A stretch of 64,000 nt of DNA from Rhodococcus spongiicola. Its GTDB lineage: Bacteria; Actinomycetota; Actinomycetes; Mycobacteriales; Mycobacteriaceae. A program made the position numbers and the translations under genes. The stretch spans positions 696,124-760,123 of the forward strand of contig NZ_RKLN01000002.1 in assembly GCF_004011835.1 (NCBI RefSeq), written 5' to 3'. A model generated the notes under the pieces. That model saw nothing but the letters and a program-made list of their open reading frames with translations. It made no database searches and was not told the origin of the DNA. This document shows positions 38,330 to 47,776 of the stretch, one piece after another (within the stretch, counting starts at the first letter, position 1; each line of letters opens with the position of its first letter).

Positions 38330-39463
38330 TCAGTCCGATCCCGTCCCGGCGTCCACGCCGGTGTTGTCTCCGGCGTCCACGCCGGTGTTCTCACTCACGC
38401 CGGCCTGGGCGAACGTAGCCATGTGCGCCAGTGTTGCCACGGCGCCCTGGAGCACCGGCAGGGCCGTGACCGCGCCTGTGCCCTCGCCGAGTCGCATGTT
38501 CAATTCGAGGATCGGATCGAGACCGAGGTGCCGCAGGGCGATCGTATGAGCCGGTTCGGTGGAGCGGTGCCCGGCGACCCACCATTCGCGGGCACCGGGG
38601 GCGACTTCCTCGGCGATGAGCGCAGCGGCGGTGACGACGAGACCGTCGAGGATCACCGGAGTGCGGCGGACGGCAGCCTGCGCGAGGAACCCGGCCATCG
38701 CGGCCAGGTCGGCTCCCGAGACGGTCCGGAGCAACCCGACAGCGTCGCGGGTGTAAGAGCGCGCACGCCGCAGCCCGTCGCGGATAGCGGCCGTTTTCAG
38801 CATCCATCCGGCGTCGTCGATGCCTGTGCCGCGTCCGACGGCCGCGACCGGTTCGGTGTCGGTGATCGCGGCGATCAGGATCGCGGCAGGCGTCGTGTTG
38901 CCGATGCCCATGTCCCCGGCGATGAGCAGGTCGGCACCGGAGTCGACCTCCTCGTCGGCAATCGCGCGGCCGGCCGCGATCGCGCGCAGGGTTTCCTCGT
39001 CGGTCATCGCGTCCTCGCGGTCGATCGACCCCGACGACCTGCGCACCTTGTACGCCGAGACCGACGGATCGGTGTCCGCATCGACCGCCATGTCGAGCAC
39101 GCGCACACCGGCACCGGCGTTGTCGGCGAGCACGTTGATCGCCGCCCCGCCGGCGCGAATGTTCGCGACCATCTGGGCGGTCACCTCGGGTGGGTACGCC
39201 GATACCCCGCCCTGCGCGATGCCGTGGTCGCCGGCGAACACGATCACTCGGGGTCGCTGGAACACCCGGGGTGGGCACACGCCCTGGCAGGAGGCCACCC
39301 ACACGGACAACTCCTCGAGGCGGCCCAGTGAACCGGACGGCTTGGTCAGCTGTAGCTGTCGGGTCTGTGCCTGGGCTCGGATCTCGGGGTCCGGCGGAGC
39401 GGGCGGTTCGAAGTCGGGAGCCGGCGGAATCACGGATTCGCTTGTCACGCTTGGGCCTTTCAT
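38330..39463 (-). CDS. cobT: Nicotinate-nucleotide--dimethylbenzimidazole phosphoribosyltransferase
   Basis: A 377-residue enzyme activating dimethylbenzimidazole to alpha-ribazole-5'-phosphate. Motifs are [34 protein letters not shown], and the catalytic Glu region [11 protein letters not shown]. Three starts are possible: GTG 39496, ATG 39463 and GTG 39448. The last two each have an AAAGG site 7-9 bases before them, and I prefer 39463. The C-terminal tail contains a duplicated NTGVDAG unit from a DNA repeat. It lies between cobU and cobS on the same strand. Confidence 0.92.
   Translation of the reverse strand: MKGPSVTSESVIPPAPDFEPPAPPDPEIRAQAQTRQLQLTKPSGSLGRLEELSVWVASCQGVCPPRVFQRPRVIVFAGDHGIAQGGVSAYPPEVTAQMVANIRAGGAAINVLADNAGAGVRVLDMAVDADTDPSVSAYKVRRSSGSIDREDAMTDEETLRAIAAGRAIADEEVDSGADLLIAGDMGIGNTTPAAILIAAITDTEPVAAVGRGTGIDDAGWMLKTAAIRDGLRRARSYTRDAVGLLRTVSGADLAAMAGFLAQAAVRRTPVILDGLVVTAAALIAEEVAPGAREWWVAGHRSTEPAHTIALRHLGLDPILELNMRLGEGTGAVTALPVLQGAVATLAHMATFAQAGVSENTGVDAGDNTGVDAGTGSD
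38346..38389. repeat. 20-bp direct repeat (24-bp period) in cobT 3' end
   Basis: CCGGCGTCCACGCCGGTGTT is present at 38346-38365 and 38370-38389. In the protein it gives two NTGVDAG units near the C-terminus. Confidence 0.9.
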
Positions 39464-39502
39464 TCTCGGCGGCCTTTCATTATCAACTTCGACCACTGTC
39501 GG

Positions 39503-39580
39503 CTTCGATCCTGTCAGCTTCGATAACTGTCGGCTTCGATAACTGTCGGCTTCGATAACTGTCGGCTTCGATCACTTGAG
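39503..39580. repeat. 16-bp tandem repeat, three exact and two diverged copies
   Basis: CTTCGATAACTGTCGG repeats exactly at 39518, 39534 and 39550. Diverged 15-bp copies flank it on both sides. It fills the cobU-cobT spacer and touches the cobU stop region. Confidence 0.95.
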
Positions 39581-40138
39581 CGTCAAGGCGATACCGGCGA
39601 CGACGAGGAGCACGTCGTCGCACACGGAGGCAAGGCGGGAATTGAGCGCGCCGATCTCGTCGCGGAACAGTCGACCCGATCGGGTTTGGGGGATCACGCC
39701 CATGCCGACCTCGGGGCTGACCAGCAGCAACCGACCGTCGAAGCCGGACACCGCGGCGACGAGTGCATCGATGCGTGCAGCGATCGCGCCGCGCGGGGCC
39801 TCCCAGGCCGAGGCGTCGTCGAGTTCGCAGGTCAGCCACGTGCCGAGGTCGTCGACGAGCGTCGGCGGGTGGGGACCGGGTGCGGCGAGCATGTCGACGA
39901 GGCTCCCGTCGGCGCCGAGCTCGACCGTCGCCCACGACGCCGGTCGCCTGCGGCGGTGCAGATCGATCCGAGCGGACCAGTCGTCGTCACCCGGATCGTG
40001 GCGAGCCGTCGCCACGTACCGGACCGCGGCGTCTTCGTCGAGATCGGCGAGCATTCCCTCGGCCCGAGCCGACTTCCCGGATCGGGCGCCGCCGAGCACG
40101 AGTGTGCGGCGCGAGGAAAGCGAATCGGGGGAGGGCAC
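39572..40138 (-). CDS. cobU: Adenosylcobinamide kinase / cobinamide-phosphate guanylyltransferase
   Basis: A 188-residue enzyme that phosphorylates adenosylcobinamide and then adds GMP. It has the Walker A loop LVLGGARSGKSARAE, the YVATARHDPGDDDW segment, the LVDDLGTWLT strand, and a C-terminal VSPEVGMGVIP...RLFRDEIGALN signature. The open frame runs to 40336, but the extra part is Arg/Ser-rich and overlaps DUF3043, so I use GTG 40138, which gives normal family length. It is first in the leftward cobU-cobT-cobS group. Confidence 0.88.
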   Translation of the reverse strand: MPSPDSLSSRRTLVLGGARSGKSARAEGMLADLDEDAAVRYVATARHDPGDDDWSARIDLHRRRRPASWATVELGADGSLVDMLAAPGPHPPTLVDDLGTWLTCELDDASAWEAPRGAIAARIDALVAAVSGFDGRLLLVSPEVGMGVIPQTRSGRLFRDEIGALNSRLASVCDDVLLVVAGIALTLK

Positions 40139-40238
40139 GAGGGTAGACGCTACCAACCGTGTCGGGCCGGTCCCGGCAGTGCGCGAACCCGTCCTGCGAG
40201 AATCCGGGGTGCGAGGACCGGTCCGAAGCGCAGATGCT

Positions 40239-40943
40239 TCAGACGGCGTCGCCGGGGCCGACGCGCGGCTTGGGTGCGCGCATCTTTCGGATCTGCGACG
40301 CCCGGACGAACGCGTACCAGCCGAGGCGGAAACCACCGTCGGTGCTGTCCGGGAAGCGTTCGCGGACTCGGTTGTTGATCATTCGGCCGAGGAAGTAGCC
40401 CTCGCCCGCCATGAACAGCATCATGACGAGCATGCCGAGGGTGACGTAGTTCTGGATCACGGGATTCAGGAACAGTGCCATGATCAGGATCAGGGCGAGC
40501 GGCATGAACAGCCCGACCAGGTTGCGGCGGCTGTCGACGAGATCGCGTGCGAACGCGCGGACCGGGCCCTTGTCCCGAGGGAGCAGGTACTTGTCCTCGC
40601 CGGCGAGCATCCGGGCGCGACGGTCGGCCGACTCCGCGCGACGCCGGGCGGCGGCGGCTTTGCGCTCCTCCTTGTTGCCGCGAGTGGCCTTGCGGCGGGC
40701 GCGGGCCTCCTTGGCCGTGAGCGGTGCCGGCGCAACCGGGCCGCGGCGCTTGGCCGTGGCCTCGCGGCGCTTGGGGGTGGGACGGCCCTTGCCCGGCGTC
40801 GACGCTCCAGCGGTCTCGTCCGCCCCGGATGTCTCGGACGGCTCCGACGTCTCGGACGTCTCGGACGTCACAGCGGTCGACTCGACGACCTCCGCGTCAC
40901 GCTTATCGGAATTGTCGGAGTCGCCTCGGCGTAGCAGCTTCAC
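40239..40943 (-). CDS. DUF3043 membrane protein
   Basis: A 234-residue protein. An acidic, Ser/Glu/Thr repeat N-terminus (SETSETSEPSETS) is followed by a very basic stretch (residues ~50-115, Arg/Lys/Ala). Two or three helices follow (about 142-162 and 165-190), then a short C-terminal tail. This is the DUF3043 family (Rv2206) of actinobacteria, of unknown function. Its 3' end lies 100 bp upstream of the cobU start I chose. It is divergent from the glycerate kinase gene. Confidence 0.86.
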   Translation of the reverse strand: MKLLRRGDSDNSDKRDAEVVESTAVTSETSETSEPSETSGADETAGASTPGKGRPTPKRREATAKRRGPVAPAPLTAKEARARRKATRGNKEERKAAAARRRAESADRRARMLAGEDKYLLPRDKGPVRAFARDLVDSRRNLVGLFMPLALILIMALFLNPVIQNYVTLGMLVMMLFMAGEGYFLGRMINNRVRERFPDSTDGGFRLGWYAFVRASQIRKMRAPKPRVGPGDAV

Positions 40944-41050
40944 GTCACCAGGTTATTGGATGACCGTCCTCCTGGCGAAAGTGACTGTGGCCGACGCCTC
41001 AGGACGACCGATGAAACGCCGAGGTCGGGCGGTCGCCATACACTGCGCTG

Positions 41051-42214
41051 ATGCGCGTGCTGATCGCCCCCGACTCGTTTGGCGAGACCCTCACTGCGGT
41101 ACAGGCCGCCGCCGCGATGGCCGCCGGCTGGTCGGCGTCGCGCCCGGGTGATGACGTCGTCCTCGCGCCGCAGTCCGACGGGGGTCCGGGCTTCGTCGAT
41201 GTGATCGCCGGCACCGTCAGTGGTCTCGATTCGGTTGGTCTCGATTCGGTTGGCCTCGATTCGGCTGGTGCCCGGACGACCGGAGTCCGCACGGCGCACG
41301 TCGATGGACCGCTGGATCGTTCCACCGACGCCCGATGGGTTCTCACCGACGGCGTCGCGTACATCGAGTCGGCACAGGCCGTCGGGCTTGCGCTGCTCGA
41401 CGGGCCGCCGACCCCGGAGACCGCACTGCACGCCCATAGCAGAGGCGTGGGGCAACTGGTGGCCGCCGCAATCGATGCGGGGGCTCGGCGGATCGTCGTC
41501 GGACTCGGCGGCAGCTGCTGCACCGACGGCGGACGCGGCATGGTGACGGCGCTCGGCGGTCTCGATCACGCCCGGCAGCGGCTCGACGGGATCGACGTCG
41601 TCGCAGCCACCGACGTCGAGCACCCACTGCTCGGCGAGCACGGCGCCGCGCGGGTCTTCGGACCGCAGAAGGGCGCCGACGATGCCACGATCGGGATCCT
41701 CGAACAACGCAACGCCGAATGGGCGGACGAACTCCGCGAAGCGTGCGGCCGTGACGTCGACGATCTGCCCGGTGCGGGCGCGGCCGGCGGGATCGGTGCC
41801 GCACTGTTCGCACTCGGCGCTGTCAGGGAGTCGGGAGCAGCGGTCGTCGCCCGGTGCACCGACCAGGCCCACCAGGTGGCGGCCGCGGACGTCGTGCTCA
41901 CCGGCGAGGGGAAGTTCGACCATCAGTCCTTGCGCGGCAAGCTCGTCACCTCACTCGCCCGGACGGCGGCGTCGGCCGGAGTGCCGGCCGTCGTGATAGC
42001 CGGTCAGATCGCCGTCGACGACGCGGCGGTCCGGGCGGTCGGTCTCGCGGCGGCGTTCTCGGTCACGGATTTCGCTGGATCCGTCGAGAGGGCGATGACC
42101 GAGGCGGCCGACCGCCTCGAAGCGCTGACCTCGAGGGTCGCGGAGGATTGGGAGAGGGTGGCGGGGTCGGCCGAGGTCGGGCGGGTACAAGAGGAGCCGG
42201 GACAAGAGGAATAA
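41051..42214 (+). CDS. Glycerate kinase
   Basis: A 387-residue glycerate kinase (GarK/GlxK family, Rv2205c) phosphorylating glycerate from glyoxylate or serine breakdown. Motifs are LIAPDSFGETLTAVQAAAAM, QSDGGPGF, GLGGSCCTDGGRGM, and LTGEGKFDHQSLRGK. A 15-bp DNA repeat inserts three LDSVG-like units near residue 60, in a variable loop. The C-terminal ~25 residues are Glu-rich. Start ATG 41051 begins right at the conserved strand. Confidence 0.9.
   Translation: MRVLIAPDSFGETLTAVQAAAAMAAGWSASRPGDDVVLAPQSDGGPGFVDVIAGTVSGLDSVGLDSVGLDSAGARTTGVRTAHVDGPLDRSTDARWVLTDGVAYIESAQAVGLALLDGPPTPETALHAHSRGVGQLVAAAIDAGARRIVVGLGGSCCTDGGRGMVTALGGLDHARQRLDGIDVVAATDVEHPLLGEHGAARVFGPQKGADDATIGILEQRNAEWADELREACGRDVDDLPGAGAAGGIGAALFALGAVRESGAAVVARCTDQAHQVAAADVVLTGEGKFDHQSLRGKLVTSLARTAASAGVPAVVIAGQIAVDDAAVRAVGLAAAFSVTDFAGSVERAMTEAADRLEALTSRVAEDWERVAGSAEVGRVQEEPGQEE
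41222..41266. repeat. 15-bp tandem repeat, three copies, inside glycerate kinase gene
   Basis: GGTCTCGATTCGGTT twice, then GGCCTCGATTCGGCT, in frame. It encodes repeated Gly-Leu-Asp-Ser-Val/Ala units. Confidence 0.93.
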
Positions 42215-42273
42215 GGGGGCACGGAGTACCGTTGAAGCGGTCACGGGTTTGATACGAGCGACAGGGAGAGCCG

Positions 42274-42624
42274 ATGACTGTGCAGAACGAGACCGCCACG
42301 CACGGCGTCACGATGACCGAGGCCGCGTCTGCCAAGGCGAAGGCGCTGCTCGATCAGGAGGGGCGCGACGATCTCGCGCTGCGTATTGCCGTGCAGCCCG
42401 GTGGTTGCGCGGGTCTGCGCTATCAGCTGTTCTTCGACGATCGCACGCTCGACGGTGACCTCGTCGTCGAGTTCGGGGGTGTCAGCCTCACCGTCGATCG
42501 GATGAGTGCTCCGTATGTCGACGGCGCCTCCATCGACTTCGTCGACTCCATCGAGAAGCAGGGCTTCACGATCGACAACCCGAATGCGACCGGATCCTGC
42601 GCCTGCGGCGATTCCTTCAACTGA
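42274..42624 (+). CDS. HesB/IscA-type iron-sulfur carrier (ErpA-like)
   Basis: A 116-residue A-type carrier that holds and delivers iron-sulfur clusters. The three ligand cysteines are C45 in QPGGCAGLRY and C109/C111 in GSCACGDSFN. The central YVDGASIDFVDS is standard. It matches Rv2204c and sits upstream of the respiratory chain genes, whose Rieske protein and other Fe-S enzymes would be clients. ATG 42274 is preceded by GGGAGAG. A hairpin lies ~30 bp past the stop. Confidence 0.92.
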   Translation: MTVQNETATHGVTMTEAASAKAKALLDQEGRDDLALRIAVQPGGCAGLRYQLFFDDRTLDGDLVVEFGGVSLTVDRMSAPYVDGASIDFVDSIEKQGFTIDNPNATGSCACGDSFN

Positions 42625-43749
<1,125 letters not shown>

Positions 43750-43767
43750 ACGGCGGACGGATCCTCT

Positions 43768-43792
43768 GGATCTCTGGGTCGAGCCCAGATCC
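43768..43792. terminator. Weak hairpin between adoK and asnB
   Basis: GGATCTCTGGG pairs with CCCAGATCC across a 5-base loop, with one bulged C. It lies between the convergent adoK and asnB ends. Confidence 0.45.
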
Positions 43793-43857
43793 TTGGTCGA
43801 GCCCCCATTCCTCGTCGGGGAGGTATGGGGCGAAATCGTAGGCGGGACGGTCGCCCG

Positions 43858-45813
43858 TCAGAGACTGACGGGGTAGAGCGGCTCCTCGATCTGCGGAACG
43901 ATGCGCTGTTCGACGAAGATGCCGTGCCAGACCATGAATGTCAGGATCGTCCACAGTCGGCGGCTGTGATCCGACGAACCGGCGCGGTGCTCGGTGAGCA
44001 TCCGGGCGACTGCTGCCTTGTCGAAGATGTGGTCGGTGCCGGACTCCGCGATCTGCTGGTGTGCCCAGTCGAACAACTCGGTTCCGCTGAGCCAGTGCCG
44101 CAGCGGCACCGGAAAGCCCAGCTTCGCGCGGTGCAGCACATGCGGTGGCACGATGTCTTCGAGCGCTCGCCGTAGTGCGTACTTGGTGGTCGACGGCGCG
44201 GACGCTGCCCCCCTCGTTCGGCCGGTCGTGATCTTCTGGTCCAGTGGCACCCGGGATGCGACCGCGAACACTTCCGGGTCGAGAAACGGGACGCGCAGTT
44301 CGAGCGAGTTCGCCATCGTCATCTTGTCGGCCTTGACGAGGATGTCACCGCGCAGCCACGTGAAAAGGTCCAGGTGCTGCATGCGTGCCACGGGATCCCA
44401 GTCGCGGGACCGCGCGTAGATCGGAGCCGTCACGTCCTGGTGTGTCCACTCGGGCCGGAAGTCCCGTAAGACTGCCCGCAACTGGGCGTCGCTGAAGCTG
44501 CGTGCATTGCCGTAGTACCGCTCCTCGAGGGTCATCGAGCCGCGATGGAGCAGGCTCTTGCCGCGCGTTCCCTCGGGGATCCGGTCGGACAGCTTGCCGG
44601 CCGCGCGACGCAACATCGCCGGCAGGTAGTCGAACGGGCGGAGCGAGAGCGGCTCGCGATAGATCGTGTAGCCGCCGAACAGTTCGTCGGCGCCCTCACC
44701 GGAGAGCACCACTTTGACGTGCTTACGGGCCTCTTTCGCGACGAACCACAGCGGGACCAGTGCCGGGTCGGCAACAGGGTCGTCGAGATACCAGACGATC
44801 TCGGGAATGGCGGCCGCGAACTCGGCCGGGCTGACGACCTTGACGACATGCCGGGCCCCGATCGCTGCCGCGGACTCGGCCGCGACGTCGACCTCGGAGT
44901 AGCCCTTGCGTTCGAAGCCGGTCGTGAACGTGATCAGGTTCGGGTTGTGCCGCATGGCGAGCGCCGCTATTGCCGTCGAGTCGATGCCGCCCGACAGGAA
45001 CGAGCCCACGGTGACGTCTGCCCGCATGTGCTTGGCGACCGAGTCCTCGAGCGCTTCCGTGATCTCGCGGTAGCGGGACTGTTCGGAACCGGGAGCGAAG
45101 GGCGCGGCCGGGAAGGTCGGTGTGAAGTATCGGGTGACCTCGGGCGCCTTCCCCGGCTCCAGACGTGCATAGCACCCCGATTCGAGGCGTCGGATCCGCG
45201 CGTGCAGCGTCTCGGGCTCCGGCACGTACTGCAGGACCGTGTAGTGCTCGATCGCCCGCGGATCGAGTTCGGTGTCAAGACCGATGACATCGGCTAGTTC
45301 GAGCAGGCTCTTCTTCTCGCTGCCGAATGCGGTGCCGTTCGTTCCCGTCGCCATGAACAGCGGCTTGATGCCGAACGGGTCGCGTGCCAGGAACAGCTCA
45401 CTGGTCTCGGTGTCCCACACCGCGAACGCGAACATGCCGCGCAGCCGGCGGACCGCGTCGGCGCCCCAGTAGTGGTACGCAGCGACGATCGCTTCGCTGT
45501 CGCCCTCGGTATGGAACTCGGCGCCGTGATCCTTCGCCAGCTCGGCGCGAACCTCCAGGTAGTTGTAGATCTCGCCGTTGAAGGTCAGCGCGTAGCGCCC
45601 GGGGTTCTCCGGCGGGCCCCAGCGCAACGGCTGGTGCGAGTGCTCGAGGTCGATGATCGACAACCTGTTGAAACCGAGGATCAGATCGTCGTCGTGCCAG
45701 GTCCCGTGCTCGTCAGGGCCACGATGGCGCAGGCAGTGCATGGCCGAGTCGACGCGCGTGACTGCTTCGTCGCCGGTACCGTCCGTGGTGAGTAGTCCGA
45801 GCAGTCCGCACAC
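43858..45813 (-). CDS. asnB: Asparagine synthase (glutamine-hydrolysing)
   Basis: A 651-residue AsnB. The N-terminal glutaminase begins with the catalytic Cys right after the start (MCGLLGLL, then RHRGPDEHG and NRLSIIDLEHSHQPL). The synthetase domain has the ATP pyrophosphatase loop SGGIDSTAIAALA and GEGADELFGGY. The protein could instead act in cell-wall amidation like corynebacterial LtsA (Rv2201 group); sequence alone does not decide. The GTG start places Cys at position 2, as required. It is divergent from ctaC. Confidence 0.94.
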   Translation of the reverse strand: MCGLLGLLTTDGTGDEAVTRVDSAMHCLRHRGPDEHGTWHDDDLILGFNRLSIIDLEHSHQPLRWGPPENPGRYALTFNGEIYNYLEVRAELAKDHGAEFHTEGDSEAIVAAYHYWGADAVRRLRGMFAFAVWDTETSELFLARDPFGIKPLFMATGTNGTAFGSEKKSLLELADVIGLDTELDPRAIEHYTVLQYVPEPETLHARIRRLESGCYARLEPGKAPEVTRYFTPTFPAAPFAPGSEQSRYREITEALEDSVAKHMRADVTVGSFLSGGIDSTAIAALAMRHNPNLITFTTGFERKGYSEVDVAAESAAAIGARHVVKVVSPAEFAAAIPEIVWYLDDPVADPALVPLWFVAKEARKHVKVVLSGEGADELFGGYTIYREPLSLRPFDYLPAMLRRAAGKLSDRIPEGTRGKSLLHRGSMTLEERYYGNARSFSDAQLRAVLRDFRPEWTHQDVTAPIYARSRDWDPVARMQHLDLFTWLRGDILVKADKMTMANSLELRVPFLDPEVFAVASRVPLDQKITTGRTRGAASAPSTTKYALRRALEDIVPPHVLHRAKLGFPVPLRHWLSGTELFDWAHQQIAESGTDHIFDKAAVARMLTEHRAGSSDHSRRLWTILTFMVWHGIFVEQRIVPQIEEPLYPVSL

Positions 45814-46125
45814 AGCGTCGAGTCCCTCGATTCAGAGTCGTTTGTCGGTCGTAAGTCGGGTGGTTTGTCGATCCCGGTCCGGCGGCTCCGGAGAGCGCCG
45901 AAATGCCCGAGGGAAGTATGCCGCAGTTTTCGTTAGGGACGGGTCGGAGGTGTTGGCGCCTCAGCTGAATCCCAGGTCGTGCCCGTACGGTCGATGGGCT
46001 TTGGTCCCGACTGCAGCGCCGTCTCCGACCCGAGAGTGGAGGTTGGGCACTGTTGGTCTACGCTGCGTAGTAATTGGGCCTTCCCGTCGGGTGTGCCCTA
46101 GTGGAATTGCGGCGATCAGGAAGGC
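45814..46125. other. Divergent asnB-ctaC promoter region
   Basis: A 312-bp spacer. It contains the perfect palindrome CTACGC-T-GCGTAG (46058-46070), which overlaps the likely ctaC promoter area ~55 bp before its start, and no protein-like frame. No standard -35/-10 pair is clear. Confidence 0.5.
46058..46070. promoter_or_regulatory. Palindrome upstream of ctaC
   Basis: CTACGCTGCGTAG: two 6-bp arms around one base. Its position, 56 bp upstream of the ctaC start, suits an operator. Confidence 0.4.
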
Positions 46126-47190
46126 GTGAACGTGGCGCAAGGTCGGATCCTTCGGCGAGCCGGGCTGGCAGCATCTCTGGGTACAGCTGCCGTGCTGCTG
46201 TCGGGTTGCTCAATCGACAATTCGGTGCTTCGCTTCGGGTGGCCATCAGGGGTTACTCCACAGGCCGAGCGTATGCGCGAACTGTGGACGTGGTCGGTCA
46301 TCGCGGCCCTCGTCATGGGTGTCATCGTGTGGGGCCTCACCTTCTGGGTGGTCGTTTTCCACCGCAAGAAGAAGGACTCGCCGGAGTTCCCGCGTCAGAC
46401 GGCATACAACGTGCCGCTGGAACTGTTCTATACGGCCGTTCCATTCGTGATCATCGCCGTTCTCTTCTACTTCACCGTGGTTGTCCAGAACTACGTTTCG
46501 GAGAAGGAGGACAACCCGAACGTCGTTGTCGACGTCACTGCCTACCAGTGGAACTGGAAGTTCGGCTACCGCACCATCGACATGGGTGACGGCACCACGA
46601 GGTACGAGGGCATCGACGAGGCCGCCACCGCCGCCGCGCTCGCTGCATCGACGCCCGAGGGCGTGGACGAGGAGGGGCGGGAGATCGTCGGCCCGATCCA
46701 CGGCAAGATCCCGCAGGATCTGTCCTACCTGCGCTACGACAAGATCGAGACCGTCGGTTCGAGCAACGAGATTCCGATCCTCGTCCTGCCGACCAACCGG
46801 AGCATCCAGTTCGAGCTTGCTTCCGCCGATGTCATCCACTCGTTCTGGGTCCCGGAGTTCCTGTTCAAGCGTGACGTGCTCCCGAACCCCAAGGAGAACC
46901 ACTCGGACAACGTCTTCCAGATCAGCGAGATCGAGAGGGAGGGTGCGTTCGTGGGCCGCTGCGCGGAGATGTGCGGCACCTTCCACTCGATGATGAACTT
47001 CGAGGTCCGTGCCGTGACGCCGGACAAGTTCATGCAGTACATCGAGGCTCGCAAGTCCGTCGAGGAAGGCGGGCAGGGTCTGAGCACCGCTGAGGCGCTG
47101 GCGTCGATCGGTGAATCTCCCACCGCCACCTCGACCTCGCCGTTCAACACCGACCGCACTGCGCGCGAGGCATCGGCCACCGGCAACTGA
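46126..47190 (+). CDS. ctaC: Cytochrome c oxidase subunit II
   Basis: A 354-residue aa3 oxidase subunit that takes electrons from the cytochrome cc of QcrC. It has a lipoprotein signal with lipobox LLSGC, two helices (about residues 58-78 and 100-122), then the cupredoxin domain. The CuA site is CAEMCGTFHSMMNF with the upstream HSFW histidine. An insertion between YQWNWKFGY and the CuA core (rich in Ala/Glu) is typical of actinobacterial subunit II. A GTG or ATG around 46126 begins the signal. ctaF follows on the same strand. Confidence 0.95.
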   Translation: MNVAQGRILRRAGLAASLGTAAVLLSGCSIDNSVLRFGWPSGVTPQAERMRELWTWSVIAALVMGVIVWGLTFWVVVFHRKKKDSPEFPRQTAYNVPLELFYTAVPFVIIAVLFYFTVVVQNYVSEKEDNPNVVVDVTAYQWNWKFGYRTIDMGDGTTRYEGIDEAATAAALAASTPEGVDEEGREIVGPIHGKIPQDLSYLRYDKIETVGSSNEIPILVLPTNRSIQFELASADVIHSFWVPEFLFKRDVLPNPKENHSDNVFQISEIEREGAFVGRCAEMCGTFHSMMNFEVRAVTPDKFMQYIEARKSVEEGGQGLSTAEALASIGESPTATSTSPFNTDRTAREASATGN

Positions 47191-47225
47191 CCGCCCGAGC
47201 GCCCTGACCAAGGACAAGAACTGAT

Positions 47226-47642
47226 ATGAAGATCGAAGCCAAGCTCTTCGAGATCCTGACGGTGTTCTTCATTCTCGTCGCGATCGTTTACGGTGTCTTC
47301 ACCGCTTACTCGCGCACCGGAATCGAATGGGCCGGCCTCACCGCGATCGTCCTGTCGGCTGGTCTGAGCCTGATCGTCGGAACATACTTCCGGTTCGTAG
47401 CGCGTCGCCTCGACGTTCGTCCGGAGGACTACGAGGAGGCAGAGGTTTCCGATGGCTCGGGCGATCTGGGCTTCTTCAGCCCGGGTAGCTTCTGGCCCAT
47501 CCTGCTGGCCGGTGCCGCCGCTATCGCTGCGCTCTCGCTGGCCTTCTTCCAGGCATGGATGATCGTCGCTGCGGTGGTCCTGGTGCTCGCCGCTGCGGCC
47601 GGCCTGGTTTTCGAGTACCACATCGGACCCGAGAAGCACTAG
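47226..47642 (+). CDS. ctaF: Cytochrome c oxidase subunit IV (actinobacterial)
   Basis: A 138-residue membrane subunit with four helices (residues ~10-28, 38-57, 88-106, 108-130), beginning [15 protein letters not shown]. It is the actinobacterial subunit IV of the aa3 oxidase (Rv2199c), a part of the bcc-aa3 supercomplex without a bacterial counterpart elsewhere. It lies 35 bp after ctaC and ends before a strong terminator. Confidence 0.93.
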   Translation: MKIEAKLFEILTVFFILVAIVYGVFTAYSRTGIEWAGLTAIVLSAGLSLIVGTYFRFVARRLDVRPEDYEEAEVSDGSGDLGFFSPGSFWPILLAGAAAIAALSLAFFQAWMIVAAVVLVLAAAAGLVFEYHIGPEKH

Positions 47643-47657
47643 CACTCACCCAGTTCG

Positions 47658-47702
47658 AGGCCGATGGCGCCGGACCCTCACCGGGTTCGGCGCCATCGGC
47701 CT
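47658..47702 (+). terminator. ctaCF terminator
   Basis: A 15-bp perfect stem, AGGCCGATGGCGCCG with its complement, a 15-base loop, and TTTC directly after. It may also serve the convergent carotenoid oxygenase gene. Confidence 0.88.
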
Positions 47703-47776
47703 TTCTGGACATCACCGGGACTCGCGTCGATCTGCCTCCGCTGCCCGGCGCGGTCTCGGCTGCCCGGCGGTCTCGG

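Noticed and set aside
39503..39580. Repeat array as a possible CRISPR
   Set aside because: Units are contiguous, 16 bp, without spacers, and no cas genes are present.
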